NCBI RefSeq assembly: GCF_014697475.1
Contig: NZ_JACJRV010000002.1
Coordinates: forward strand, 61,515 to 125,514
DNA from: Nostoc sp. FACHB-152
GTDB lineage: Bacteria > Cyanobacteriota > Cyanobacteriia > Cyanobacteriales > Nostocaceae
Reading direction: 5' to 3'
DNA: 64,000 nucleotides
Shown here: piece after piece, positions 17,716 to 25,953 of the stretch
How the letters are laid out: each line of letters opens with the position of its first letter
How positions within the stretch are numbered: the stretch's first letter is position 1
The notes under the pieces: model-generated
What the model saw: the letters and a program-made list of their open reading frames with translations, nothing else
What the model was told of the DNA's origin: nothing
The model's database searches: none
Program-made: the position numbers and the translations under genes

Positions 17716-19341
17716 TTATACACGAGGAGTTTCTCTTGTGATTAATTTCCAACCTTCAGCTTGATCAATTACTTTTATCGAATCTAGTTGGAGATTCTGA
17801 AGAGCATCTGAGTTAAGTAAAAAGTATGGTAATTCTTTGCCGTTGTAGTACCAATAGTATTGCAATTCTCCAAGTGTAGCGGGAATAATTGTGCGATCGC
17901 TATAAAAATCTAAGGAAGAACGATGGTAAGGAAAAGAGGTATAAATCTTTTTCACAGGTAGTTTGGCACGGGATATCATGGCGGCGACTGGTTTAACAGG
18001 ATAAGTCTCAGATAATTCCCAAACCCAATAGTTAGATTTCATTAATAAAAATAGTGAAATATAACTTCCCCAAAACAAAATTCTTAAAAATTGTCCGTCG
18101 CTTCTTTCTGCCAAAATAGCTGCCAAAATCATGGTTAAAGCTATTGCGGCAAAAATCAGTTGTAAATCAGTTTTAGGTGGTATACCCCAACTAAAATAAA
18201 TGCTGCCAGCAGAAGCTACAACAGCCAGTATAGACAAAGTAATGACCCAACTACGCGGGTAAGTTGGTATTAAAGATGAGTTTTCTGTGTCTGCTAATAA
18301 GTTTCCGAAAGCTAAAGCTAAACCTGGATAGATTGGGAATATGTACCACGGGAGTTTGGCAGCCATTAACGAAATGATGATTAAATAAACCCCACCCCAA
18401 ACTAATACAAGTTTCGCCCAGCTAAGGTTGCGATTTTCCCAAGTCAGGCGCACAGTCTGTGGTAAAAATACTAACCAAGGCCATGTCCATTTGAGAAGTT
18501 CTAGAATGTAATACCAAGGTGCATGAGAATTCTTAGCTAGAAATGTCTCAACACGGTTAAGCGATTGATTCACTAAGCCGACTTCGGCAAAAGCATAACC
18601 ATATTGCCATAGTTGGGCAATATACCAACCCAGTGGCGGCACAATTCCAATCAGAATTGCTGTCCAGAAATAATAGCTGCTAAGTAATCTGGGTGTATCC
18701 CAAAACAAAAATACAATTGCGATCGCACCGAGAAATATGCCAAAAAATCCTTGAGTTAAGCAAATTAGGCCAAAACTCACGCCAACTCCTAAGCAATAAC
18801 GCAAATCACGCCGCGATCGCAACACGCACAGCATCATCACTAACAAAAAGGTGACTACTACACCATCTAACATCGCCAATCTGCCATAACGCACCACAGG
18901 CAGCATTGTTAGGTAAATTAAAGTACTATAAATAGCCGCCCAACGCTGGCGAAAGATTTCTCGACCAATGCAATAAAGTAACGGTACAGAAAGGGCTGTT
19001 AAAATTGCTCCGGGGAAACGTGTTGTCCACTCACTCATCCCGGCAACAGAGTAAGCCCCCGCAATTAGCCAATGCATCAAAGGTGGCTTGTTAAAGTACG
19101 GTTCGCCACCTAAGGTAGGATAAAGCCAACGCATGGAACCGGCTGGGGCATTCCAAATTTCACGCGCAACTTGTGCGACAGTTCCCTCATCCCAATCTCG
19201 CAGGGGCAAACTTCCTAAATTAACACTAAACAGTAGCATCGCCGCGAACAACAGTACGGCTAGCCAAACTCGATCAATCCATTTGTCAAGCGCACGATGC
19301 TGCTTTTCTCGATGACCCCAAATAAAGCTTCCTTGTTGCAT
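17716..19341 (-). CDS. GT39/ArnT-type membrane glycosyltransferase
   Basis: A 541-residue integral membrane protein of the PMT_2/ArnT fold. These transfer a sugar from a polyprenyl-phosphate donor to lipid, protein or another glycan on the outer face of the membrane. The first loop carries the catalytic-type acidic motif LPLRDWDEGTVAQVAREI (about residues 51-68), followed by YFNKPPLMHWLIAG. At least ten hydrophobic spans follow, with a soluble C-terminal domain from about 445. A positively charged N-terminus precedes the first span. It is not in a visible sugar operon. The start ATG at 19341 is the only plausible one. Donor and acceptor are unknown. Confidence 0.85.
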   Translation of the reverse strand: MQQGSFIWGHREKQHRALDKWIDRVWLAVLLFAAMLLFSVNLGSLPLRDWDEGTVAQVAREIWNAPAGSMRWLYPTLGGEPYFNKPPLMHWLIAGAYSVAGMSEWTTRFPGAILTALSVPLLYCIGREIFRQRWAAIYSTLIYLTMLPVVRYGRLAMLDGVVVTFLLVMMLCVLRSRRDLRYCLGVGVSFGLICLTQGFFGIFLGAIAIVFLFWDTPRLLSSYYFWTAILIGIVPPLGWYIAQLWQYGYAFAEVGLVNQSLNRVETFLAKNSHAPWYYILELLKWTWPWLVFLPQTVRLTWENRNLSWAKLVLVWGGVYLIIISLMAAKLPWYIFPIYPGLALAFGNLLADTENSSLIPTYPRSWVITLSILAVVASAGSIYFSWGIPPKTDLQLIFAAIALTMILAAILAERSDGQFLRILFWGSYISLFLLMKSNYWVWELSETYPVKPVAAMISRAKLPVKKIYTSFPYHRSSLDFYSDRTIIPATLGELQYYWYYNGKELPYFLLNSDALQNLQLDSIKVIDQAEGWKLITRETPRV

Positions 19342-19592
19342 ATTCTACGATCATCATTTTACTAGCTGGTTTAATTACCTAGAGAACAAAGCCATCTCTA
19401 ATTTTGCACCCAGTTACAACATTTGTCTTTACAATTGCTAGTTTCCAAGGTTAACTCAATTTTCTCTGACTAGCGATAATTTTTTTGAGTCAACATACCA
19501 TTTTTTTTCACTTTATTTAATACTCATTGAATGATATGAATGATACAACTATTAGCAACTAGCTATGCTAATTACTCCTTAGGAAGCAGTCA

Positions 19593-21191
19593 ATGAGTTT
19601 ACCTTTTATACTAGATGTAACAATTGGATTAGCATTTATTTACTTAATCTTAAGTTTGTTAGCATCAGAAATACAGGAATTAATTACTACAATCTTGCAG
19701 TGGCGTGCTGTCCACTTAAAAAAATCCATCGAGATTTTAATAGCAGGGGATGTCAGTAAATCAGATGATAATAATGTACTTCAGTTAGTCAACGACTTAT
19801 ATAATCATCCCTTAATTCAAAGTGTCAACCAAGAGGCTAAAGGATTTTTAACTACATTACCTCGCAAGTTTATTTGGTTATTATCCTATATTCCTGTAAT
19901 GTTGTCTCTCACAGGAGAAAAAAGAAAAAAAAGTATTTTTGGCTATGTCAAAAATGGTCAAGAAACTACCAACAAGCTAAAACATAGCGCGCCTTCTTAT
20001 ATACCTGCTGAAACTTTTGCTACAACCTTGATGGATACATTAGGGTTGCCAACACTGGTAGATAAATTAACAGAATCAAGACTAATTAATTTTGCAGATG
20101 AGCAATTACATGAAATCCAAAACGTATTATTAAGGCTACAAGAAAGGTTAGATAATAGTGATGATCATATTTGCCAATTTTTAACGCATACTCTTACAGA
20201 ATTTAACCAAATAGTTGAAGGTGATTTTCGAGCTATTATTGCAAATTTTCAAAAAGATAAAGCTGATTTATATACTACTATTAACCGTATGGCTAAAAGC
20301 TTAGATAGATATATCAGTAGTTTTGAAGCCGAGATGCCAGAGCATGAATTAATCAATAAATCTCTACAGCGATTAAAATTTTTAAGACAAGATACTTTTG
20401 ATGATATTGAACAGACAATCTGTTTAAAAGCATTGCGCCCAAACATCAACGAAATTGTGCAATTAATCAATGTAGGCAGTGAGGTTCAGCAAGAGTTTGT
20501 TAATGAGTTTAAAAATAAAGATAGTGAAGCATACCAAATATTTCAAGACCTGATTCAACGATTAGAATATCTCAGGCAAAAACTACCGCCATCTGTAGTA
20601 GGTAACATGGCGATATTAGCAAGACGCGCTCAAATGAAAGCTAAGTCAACTGAAGAAGGCATTAATATATTACGCAGAGAAATTGAGCAAACTTTCAATA
20701 ATTCAATGGAGCGAGCCTCTGGAGTTTATAAGCGTAACGCTAAAGGTGTGGCATTGTTAATTGGCTTTGCGATCGCTATCATTGCTAATGCAGACACTTT
20801 GCATATTGTTAACAGATTGTCTAAAGATACCGCTATTCGCACAGCGATTGTCAATAATGCTGGCGAGATAGTTCAAACAAATAGTACTGATACCAAAGAA
20901 AACTTGCGAAGATTGAGAGATGAAACCGACCAAGTTTTGACAACTACTGCTCTCCCCATCGGCTGGAATGACACTAACTTAGATCAGCAACTTGGTAACA
21001 GAAAAAAATTTATTCCTTTCACCAAATATTTAACAATGGCTGCTGGCTGGTTTATCAGTGGAATTGCAATTTCGATGGGTGCGCCTTTTTGGTTTGATTT
21101 ACTAAGTAAGATTGTCAACGTGCGTAATTCAGGGAAAAAACCCGCAGCTTCTACTCATGAACAGGAGACTGAAGGACGAAGTACTTATTAA
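19593..21191 (+). CDS. uncharacterised membrane protein with long coiled-coil middle
   Basis: I do not recognise a named family. The 532-residue protein has one N-terminal hydrophobic span (ILDVTIGLAFIYLILSLLAS, about residues 7-26), then a long, charged, helical middle of about 350 residues with coiled-coil character. Two C-terminal spans follow: GVALLIGFAIAIIAN at about 387-401 and AAGWFISGIAISMGAPFWF near 487-505. AGGA stands about 13 bases before the ATG. The topology suggests a large cytoplasmic or periplasmic helical domain tethered at both ends, a plan seen in membrane-organising proteins; that is inference. A decayed cysK lies convergently just after it. Confidence 0.75.
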   Translation: MSLPFILDVTIGLAFIYLILSLLASEIQELITTILQWRAVHLKKSIEILIAGDVSKSDDNNVLQLVNDLYNHPLIQSVNQEAKGFLTTLPRKFIWLLSYIPVMLSLTGEKRKKSIFGYVKNGQETTNKLKHSAPSYIPAETFATTLMDTLGLPTLVDKLTESRLINFADEQLHEIQNVLLRLQERLDNSDDHICQFLTHTLTEFNQIVEGDFRAIIANFQKDKADLYTTINRMAKSLDRYISSFEAEMPEHELINKSLQRLKFLRQDTFDDIEQTICLKALRPNINEIVQLINVGSEVQQEFVNEFKNKDSEAYQIFQDLIQRLEYLRQKLPPSVVGNMAILARRAQMKAKSTEEGINILRREIEQTFNNSMERASGVYKRNAKGVALLIGFAIAIIANADTLHIVNRLSKDTAIRTAIVNNAGEIVQTNSTDTKENLRRLRDETDQVLTTTALPIGWNDTNLDQQLGNRKKFIPFTKYLTMAAGWFISGIAISMGAPFWFDLLSKIVNVRNSGKKPAASTHEQETEGRSTY

Positions 21192-21265
21192 AGATGGTCA
21201 ATGGTCAATGTCCCATCAGTAACAACTCCCGCCACGAAAATATCTACCTGTCCGTCGGTGTCTTC

Positions 21266-21390
21266 CCAATACGGTTCGGTTAAAGGGGAAAGGCGAAAGG
21301 GGAAAGGGGAAGAAAAAACCTTTAACCCTTACCCTTTAACCTTTTCCCCAAACCAATTCTGAGTTCAAAATGCTTATCCGAACCGTATTG
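21266..21390. mobile_element. 125-bp MITE, family A copy 2, inside cysK remnant
   Basis: It has the same ends and length as 2892-3016 and differs at about three positions. The target duplication GGTGTCTTC (or ten bases with the next C) lies at 21257-21265 and 21391-21399. Because it sits in a recognisable coding sequence, the empty site can be reconstructed exactly. Confidence 0.93.
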
Positions 21391-21557
21391 GGTGTCTTCC
21401 CAAATTTCTTCGGCTGTGGTTTGGCTATGAATTTTGGGGTTAGCAGGATTGCGAAACTACTGCAACATATAAGCATCGGGAGTTTTGGCGACAATTTCCT
21501 CGGCCAGTGTGATGTCTAACGACAAGCCGCTTTGCGTCTATACGCCTCGCATTCACT

Positions 21558-21684
21558 CTAGGGACTTCCAGAAATTAAATTATTCAACCATCAACTATCA
21601 AAGATATTGATCAGAATCTTTTTCCCCCTCTGCTCCTTCTGCTCCTATCATGATTGGATATTTTTTTAGTTGGAAGTCCCCTAG
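21558..21684. repeat. 127-bp inverted-repeat element inside cysK remnant
   Basis: CTAGGGACTTCCA at the left faces TGGAAGTCCCCTAG at the right (one extra C). The interior has CTGCTCCTTCTGCTCCT. It separates two cysK fragments and is unlike family A. No clean target duplication was found, and the adjoining 40 bases on its left also look like a dispersed repeat rather than cysK. Confidence 0.65.
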
Positions 21685-22017
21685 TTGAGAGCCTATGGCA
21701 CACAACATTGCCCGTCTTTCCTGGCTCATAGTGTCGAGCATCGTTAGAATAAGATGGTATCTCTTAGCAGCCGCCACCATTGCCAGGGCAATTCCTGTAT
21801 TACCAAAAGTAGGCTCAACTAAAGTAGTTTTGCCAGGGTGAATTAAACCTGCTTCCTCTGCTGCTGTTACCATACTGATCCCAATTCGGTCTTTCACAGC
21901 AGAAGCCGAATAGGCAACAGGCAATAGGGACTAGGGGGGCAGAGGAGGAGAAAGGAGAATATAACCAATGACAAATGACTATTGACTATTGACTCTGCAC
22001 TTCATACTTCATACTTC

Positions 22018-22473
22018 TTAGATGTAATACATCGGACTCTGCTGTAAACGAGCTTCTCTTTCTTGGCATAAATCTTGGAGTGTATAACGGTTCAAAACCT
22101 CCATAGAAGCAACATTAGCCTGATCCCAAACTTCATAAACTAGACGTTTTTCTAAAGTGGGAGCTTCGGAAGACTCTTTCTCTTTGCGTTCACCTTCGAC
22201 TAAAGTGACAATTTCTAACACAGTAATCTGCCAAGGTTCACGAACTAACACAAAACCTCCTTTCGAGCCGCGTTGACTTTGGACTACACCAGCGCGTCGC
22301 AAGTTGGTCAATATTTGCTCTAGATAACGTTCGGGTATAGGTTGCTTAGAGGTAATTTCGCTCATAGTCAGAGGTACTTTTTTCTCATGGTGGCTGGCCA
22401 GTTCTATAAGTGCTAGGAGCGCGTATTCAACTTTGGAAGACAGATCCAGGAGAGTGTAATTTTGGCTATTCAA
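22018..22473 (-). CDS. Rrf2-family transcriptional regulator
   Basis: Rrf2 proteins are winged-helix dimers that sense Fe-S clusters, NO or cysteine-pathway metabolites. Family blocks here are SSKVEYALLALIELASH, the recognition helix area PIPERYLEQILTNLRRAGVV and the wing SQRGSKGGFVLVREP. The three Cys that hold a cluster in IscR or NsrR are absent from the usual region (VTLVEGERKEKESSEAPTL), so a cluster sensor is unlikely. A CymR/CysR-like regulator of cysteine synthesis is more likely. The start is TTG, as there is no in-frame ATG nearby. It is divergent from cysE, beside dead cysK, and has a candidate operator 13 bp before its own start. Confidence 0.9.
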   Translation of the reverse strand: MNSQNYTLLDLSSKVEYALLALIELASHHEKKVPLTMSEITSKQPIPERYLEQILTNLRRAGVVQSQRGSKGGFVLVREPWQITVLEIVTLVEGERKEKESSEAPTLEKRLVYEVWDQANVASMEVLNRYTLQDLCQEREARLQQSPMYYI

Positions 22474-22485
22474 GATTTGTACTCA

Positions 22486-22513
22486 ATCAAAATACTACGG
22501 TTAATCGGTTGAT
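22486..22513. promoter_or_regulatory. candidate Rrf2 operator at its own promoter
   Basis: AATACTACGGTTAATCG lies inside a frame of ATCAA and TTGAT (inverted ends), 13 bp before the Rrf2 start. Nearly the same string is found upstream of pflB at 13877-13906. A third partial match, reading AATCTACGGTAAAACG on the minus strand, is at 22601-22616 between the Rrf2 gene and cysE. Autoregulation is inferred. Confidence 0.45.
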
Positions 22514-22770
22514 TTTTCGCATTTTATGCAAAATTAATTTTGTCTTGGTGTTGGATGTGATAGCATCCCACTTATCAAGAGCAAATAGCTATAAGCCTAT
22601 CGTTTTACCGTAGATTATCCTACAAAATGTTCCAATTGAGTTCGTTTTTTACAGGAATTAATTTAGTTTGTGATGTTTACCTCATATACCACATAAGGCC
22701 GCTTAGGCAAAGTAAAGACATCTTGTGAATTACACCGTTTTGACTGACTCACCAAAAACTTCAACAGAGT

Positions 22771-23505
22771 ATGCTATTAACTGACTTACAAACTATTTAC
22801 GATCGCGACCCCGCCGCCCGCAACTGGCTGGAAGTCTTGTTCTGTTACCCTGGACTCCAAGCCATAGTGTTGCATCGTTTAGCACACTGGCTGTATAAAA
22901 GAGGTCTTCCTTTTATCCCAAGATTTATTTCCCATCTCAGCCGATTTTTCACAGGAATTGAGATTCATCCTGGTGCAGTCATCGGTAGAGGAGTATTTAT
23001 TGACCACGGTATGGGTGTGGTAATTGGAGAGACAGCAATTGTCGGTGATTATGCGCTAATTTATCAAGGCGTGACCCTTGGTGGTACTGGCAAAGAAAGC
23101 GGTAAACGCCATCCTACTATAGGCAGTCATGTAGTTGTCGGGGCAGGTGCTAAAGTTTTAGGCAATATTAATATAGGCGATCGCGTCCGTATAGGAGCCG
23201 GTTCTGTAGTTTTACGCGATGTGCCTAGTAATACGACTGTTGTCGGGATTCCCGGACGCGTAACTCGTCAAAATAACGTCACTGCTGATGTGCTAGGGCA
23301 TAACAAAATCCGAGATGTCGAAGCGGAAGTTATTCAAGCGTTATTTGAGCGTGTCAAAACACTAGAAAAACAACTAGAACAACTACAAACTCAGCCAACA
23401 TTAATATTACCCACTGGGGTAGATAGTGAAATCGAAATTTTACACAATAGTAAGACAAATAGCGATTCAGTAATTGAAGACTTTCTCGACGGTGCAGGAA
23501 TTTAA
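22771..23505 (+). CDS. cysE: serine O-acetyltransferase
   Basis: CysE acetylates L-serine with acetyl-CoA, the step before cysteine synthase. The short helical N-terminus ([15 protein letters not shown]) leads into a left-handed beta-helix of hexapeptide repeats from about residue 67 ([18 protein letters not shown]). The active-site loop includes [16 protein letters not shown], and the C-terminal coil VVGIPGRV is typical. A polar tail of about 75 residues after the helix is longer than in short-form SATs and contains a coiled coil ([15 protein letters not shown]). Its partner cysK next door is dead, so another cysteine synthase must exist elsewhere. It is divergent from the Rrf2 gene, probably its regulator. 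Confidence 0.96.
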   Translation: MLLTDLQTIYDRDPAARNWLEVLFCYPGLQAIVLHRLAHWLYKRGLPFIPRFISHLSRFFTGIEIHPGAVIGRGVFIDHGMGVVIGETAIVGDYALIYQGVTLGGTGKESGKRHPTIGSHVVVGAGAKVLGNINIGDRVRIGAGSVVLRDVPSNTTVVGIPGRVTRQNNVTADVLGHNKIRDVEAEVIQALFERVKTLEKQLEQLQTQPTLILPTGVDSEIEILHNSKTNSDSVIEDFLDGAGI

Positions 23506-23508
23506 ACC

Positions 23509-23550
23509 AATTCGCAATTCGCAATTCGCAATTCGCAATTCGTAATTCGC
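23509..23550. repeat. heptameric short tandem repeat (AATTCGC x6)
   Basis: Six 7-bp units of AATTCGC, the fifth reading AATTCGT, start four bases after the cysE stop codon. Such STRRs are typical of filamentous cyanobacteria and vary in copy number between strains. Confidence 0.95.
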
Positions 23551-23676
23551 TTTTTCCGTGTTGTAACGAGGATTGAGACTCCGCCACAAAACTTGCGGCT
23601 TGATAGCAGCCAGGGATTTAAACCCCTACATTTTGTTAACTCTGTCCCCTATCACCTGTCCCCTGTCACCTATTTA

Positions 23677-25377
23677 TCACCTCAACCCTAATTGCTGCTT
23701 CAAAGCTGTGGGGATATTCATTGCTGTCTCTAACCCCCTTACACCTTCCCACTGCTGCTTTTCTCCCCAGGTCATTTCTGCCAAATTTGCATCGCTAACA
23801 TCAGCACCGCTAAGAATCGCGTAACTCAGGTTACTATGGCTCAGGTTAGCACCATTCAAGATCGCACCACTGAGGTTACTACCACTGAGGTTGGCATGGT
23901 TGAGGTTGGCGTAGCTAAGGTCAGTCCCAAACAGAATTGCATCGGTAAGGTCTGCACCTTTCAAGTCTGCTTCGTTGAGATTTACACCAGTCAAATCAGC
24001 TTCGTTAAGGAAAACGTTGCTTAAGTCTACACCACTGAGGTCAGCACCCATGAACATCGCACTATTAAGTTGAGCGTTGTTGAGTTTAGCACCGTTCAGT
24101 TTGGCGTAGCTGAGGTCTGCGGCGATCAGAACAGTTTCAGTTAAATTAGCGCTAAATAAAATGGTATCGCTGAGGTTAGTACCGTTAAGGATAGCTTGGC
24201 TGAGATTAGCACCACTGAGGTCGGCGCGGCAGAGGTCAGCATGGCTGAGGTTGACTTTGCTAAGAAAAGCATCACTGAGGTTAGCACCAAACAAAATTGC
24301 ATTGCTGAGGTTGGCACTACTTATTTCCGCATCCTTAAGATTAGCACCACTGAGATTGGCGTGACACAGTTCGGCATCCTGTAGCTTACTGCTACCGAGG
24401 TCAGCACGGTTCAGGTCAGCGCGGTTCAGGTTGGCACCGCTAAGGTTAGCACCGCTAAGGTTAGCACTACTCAGGTCAGCACCGCTAAGGTTGGTACCGC
24501 TAAGGTCAGCACCACTAAGGTTGGCATCACCGAAGTTAACGCGTGTGAGATTAGCACTGCTAAGGTTAGCACCCGTGAGGTTGGCATCCCCAAGGTAGGC
24601 ACGAGTAAGATTTGCACCGCTAAAGTTGACTCCTACCAAGTTAGCATCACCTAAATAAGCACCTTCAAAGTTGCCACCTCTAAGAAACTCCCCAACAATA
24701 CTACTAAAATTGCCAATTTCCAGGGCATCACTATAGTTAATTACTCGCAGTAGTTGAGATGTAAAAAAATTGTCTGTGTCTGGTTGCGTGGATGGATAAA
24801 AATTGATATGTTGCCGCAGTTCGTTGTGTTTTTGGGCGTGGCAGTGTATCTCTAGAAGTAAAATTAGAACGTTTAGTCCTGTTTGGATATCAATTTGTCT
24901 GATTCCTACCGCAATATTTTGTGCGGCCATATTCATCATTTTTTGCTGCGGTAAGTTGTCGTTTGGTACCGCATCAATAAAGTCGCCACGACACCAACGG
25001 TGATAAAAATCTGCTAGGCGTTGAAAAAGCAAGACAAACCTAATTTTTTTGGCAGCAATAAGTGAGTCAATTAATTGTGTAAGAATCTCTCTTGTCAAGA
25101 CCGCATTGCTTAAGCTATCGTAAATTTCTTCATAGAGTTGGCGATCGCTGATTATAAAACCAGCATTTCCGGTTTCTGTCCATGCTTGCAAGCTTTTTTG
25201 CAGCCTTGGTAATATAATTTCTGGTTGGGAATTAGCCCAAGCAAATTTATTGTTTGTTTCGGTTTTTTTTACTATCTTTCTTACTGTATCCATAGAGGTA
25301 AAATTTTGTATATCTTTTAACTTATTACCACTTATATAGCTTTTAAAAAGCTTCCATATTTGAGATATTTTTGACAT
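23677..25377 (-). CDS. large pentapeptide-repeat protein with N-terminal helical domain
   Basis: Residues 1-220 form a non-repetitive, helical, soluble region (with [18 protein letters not shown] and an RIRF-like block [21 protein letters not shown]). From about 225 to 545 the protein is a long pentapeptide-repeat run with A(N/D)LSGANLS units, about 60 pentapeptides, predicting a long beta-helix rod. A short tail ends LKQQLGLR. There is no signal peptide or enzyme domain. The role is unknown; a scaffold or DNA-mimic function would be guesswork. The DNA of the repeats is itself highly repetitive, so copy number may vary by recombination. It stands alone, convergent with cysE. Confidence 0.9.
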   Translation of the reverse strand: MSKISQIWKLFKSYISGNKLKDIQNFTSMDTVRKIVKKTETNNKFAWANSQPEIILPRLQKSLQAWTETGNAGFIISDRQLYEEIYDSLSNAVLTREILTQLIDSLIAAKKIRFVLLFQRLADFYHRWCRGDFIDAVPNDNLPQQKMMNMAAQNIAVGIRQIDIQTGLNVLILLLEIHCHAQKHNELRQHINFYPSTQPDTDNFFTSQLLRVINYSDALEIGNFSSIVGEFLRGGNFEGAYLGDANLVGVNFSGANLTRAYLGDANLTGANLSSANLTRVNFGDANLSGADLSGTNLSGADLSSANLSGANLSGANLNRADLNRADLGSSKLQDAELCHANLSGANLKDAEISSANLSNAILFGANLSDAFLSKVNLSHADLCRADLSGANLSQAILNGTNLSDTILFSANLTETVLIAADLSYAKLNGAKLNNAQLNSAMFMGADLSGVDLSNVFLNEADLTGVNLNEADLKGADLTDAILFGTDLSYANLNHANLSGSNLSGAILNGANLSHSNLSYAILSGADVSDANLAEMTWGEKQQWEGVRGLETAMNIPTALKQQLGLR

Positions 25378-25833
25378 TTTTGTATCTGTTGCTACTAATA
25401 GTTAATATTTATGATTAAAATCTGCTTAACATTTAGTATTAGCTGTTGTTGTGAGATACTGTGAATAAAGTATAAAGTAATATATTTATTCTCTTGAGTA
25501 AATGTTTTAACAATAACTAAAGCACAGATATAAAAAGTTATTTATCCAAGTTAGACTTTAGGTTTAGTTATAAAAATAGTTATTCTATTAGCAAAAATAA
25601 AGTTTTTAGAATATTTTGACTAAATTGTGCTGTTTTTACCAGCAACTTTACTCAGCTGGTGGCAAAATGATATTTACAGAGGGTTACACAAGGAATTATT
25701 AAGAAAAATATTACAGTAAAAAGTCTAACGGAACGGAAAGATCTGCTTTTGTTTTCTAAATAGGTAAGGTACTTTTTTAGTTATCTTTACTGATGGCATG
25801 GAAATGCCTTGCTTTGCAAAATTAAAAATTAAC

Positions 25834-25929
25834 TATAGCAATCCGTGTAGGAGATTCCAACAAATGTATTGCCTATTGCCTATTGCCTGCCTCCGCAAGA
25901 AGTTTGTAAATCAAATAGGATTGCTATAT
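25834..25929. repeat. dispersed repeat family C, copy 2 (gap 25378-25953)
   Basis: The inverted ends are CTATAGCAATCC and GGATTGCTATA. The interior has a run of TATTGCC units and CTTGTAAATCAAATAGG-like DNA shared with copies 1 and 3. It ends just before the metalloprotease start and so lies in that gene's leader or promoter. The rest of the gap is AT-rich, with no gene seen. Confidence 0.75.
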
Positions 25930-25953
25930 CTATGTTTATCAGGGATGAGATAA

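Larger units (their letters stand above)
21205..21920 (-). pseudogene. cysK: decayed cysteine synthase (cysK) with two nested insertions
   Basis: O-acetylserine sulfhydrylase fragments are readable on the minus strand. First comes [19 protein letters not shown], then [19 protein letters not shown] and MSQERRAML, up to GSQL. Then comes a repeat (21558-21684), then AEEIVAKTPDAYMLQ, a TAG stop, and FRNPANPKIHSQTTAEEIWEDT. The 125-bp MITE interrupts here, and DGQVDIFVAGVVTDGT follows. The normal N-terminus (about 35 residues) and the C-terminal half are missing. Joining the parts around the MITE gives EEIWEDTDGQVDIFVAG, the expected family sequence, so the insertion point is exact. The gene is dead. 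Its position next to the Rrf2 gene and cysE shows the locus once held a full cysteine-synthesis set. Confidence 0.93.

Noticed and set aside
21598-21924. A 108-residue frame that could be called cysteine synthase
   Set aside because: Its start is in repeat DNA, its last 25 residues are repeat-encoded and both catalytic ends are missing. It is a pseudogene fragment, not a gene.
23509-23550. CRISPR-like array of short repeats
   Set aside because: The units are 7 bp and contiguous with no spacers, so it is a heptameric tandem repeat. No cas gene is present in the window.
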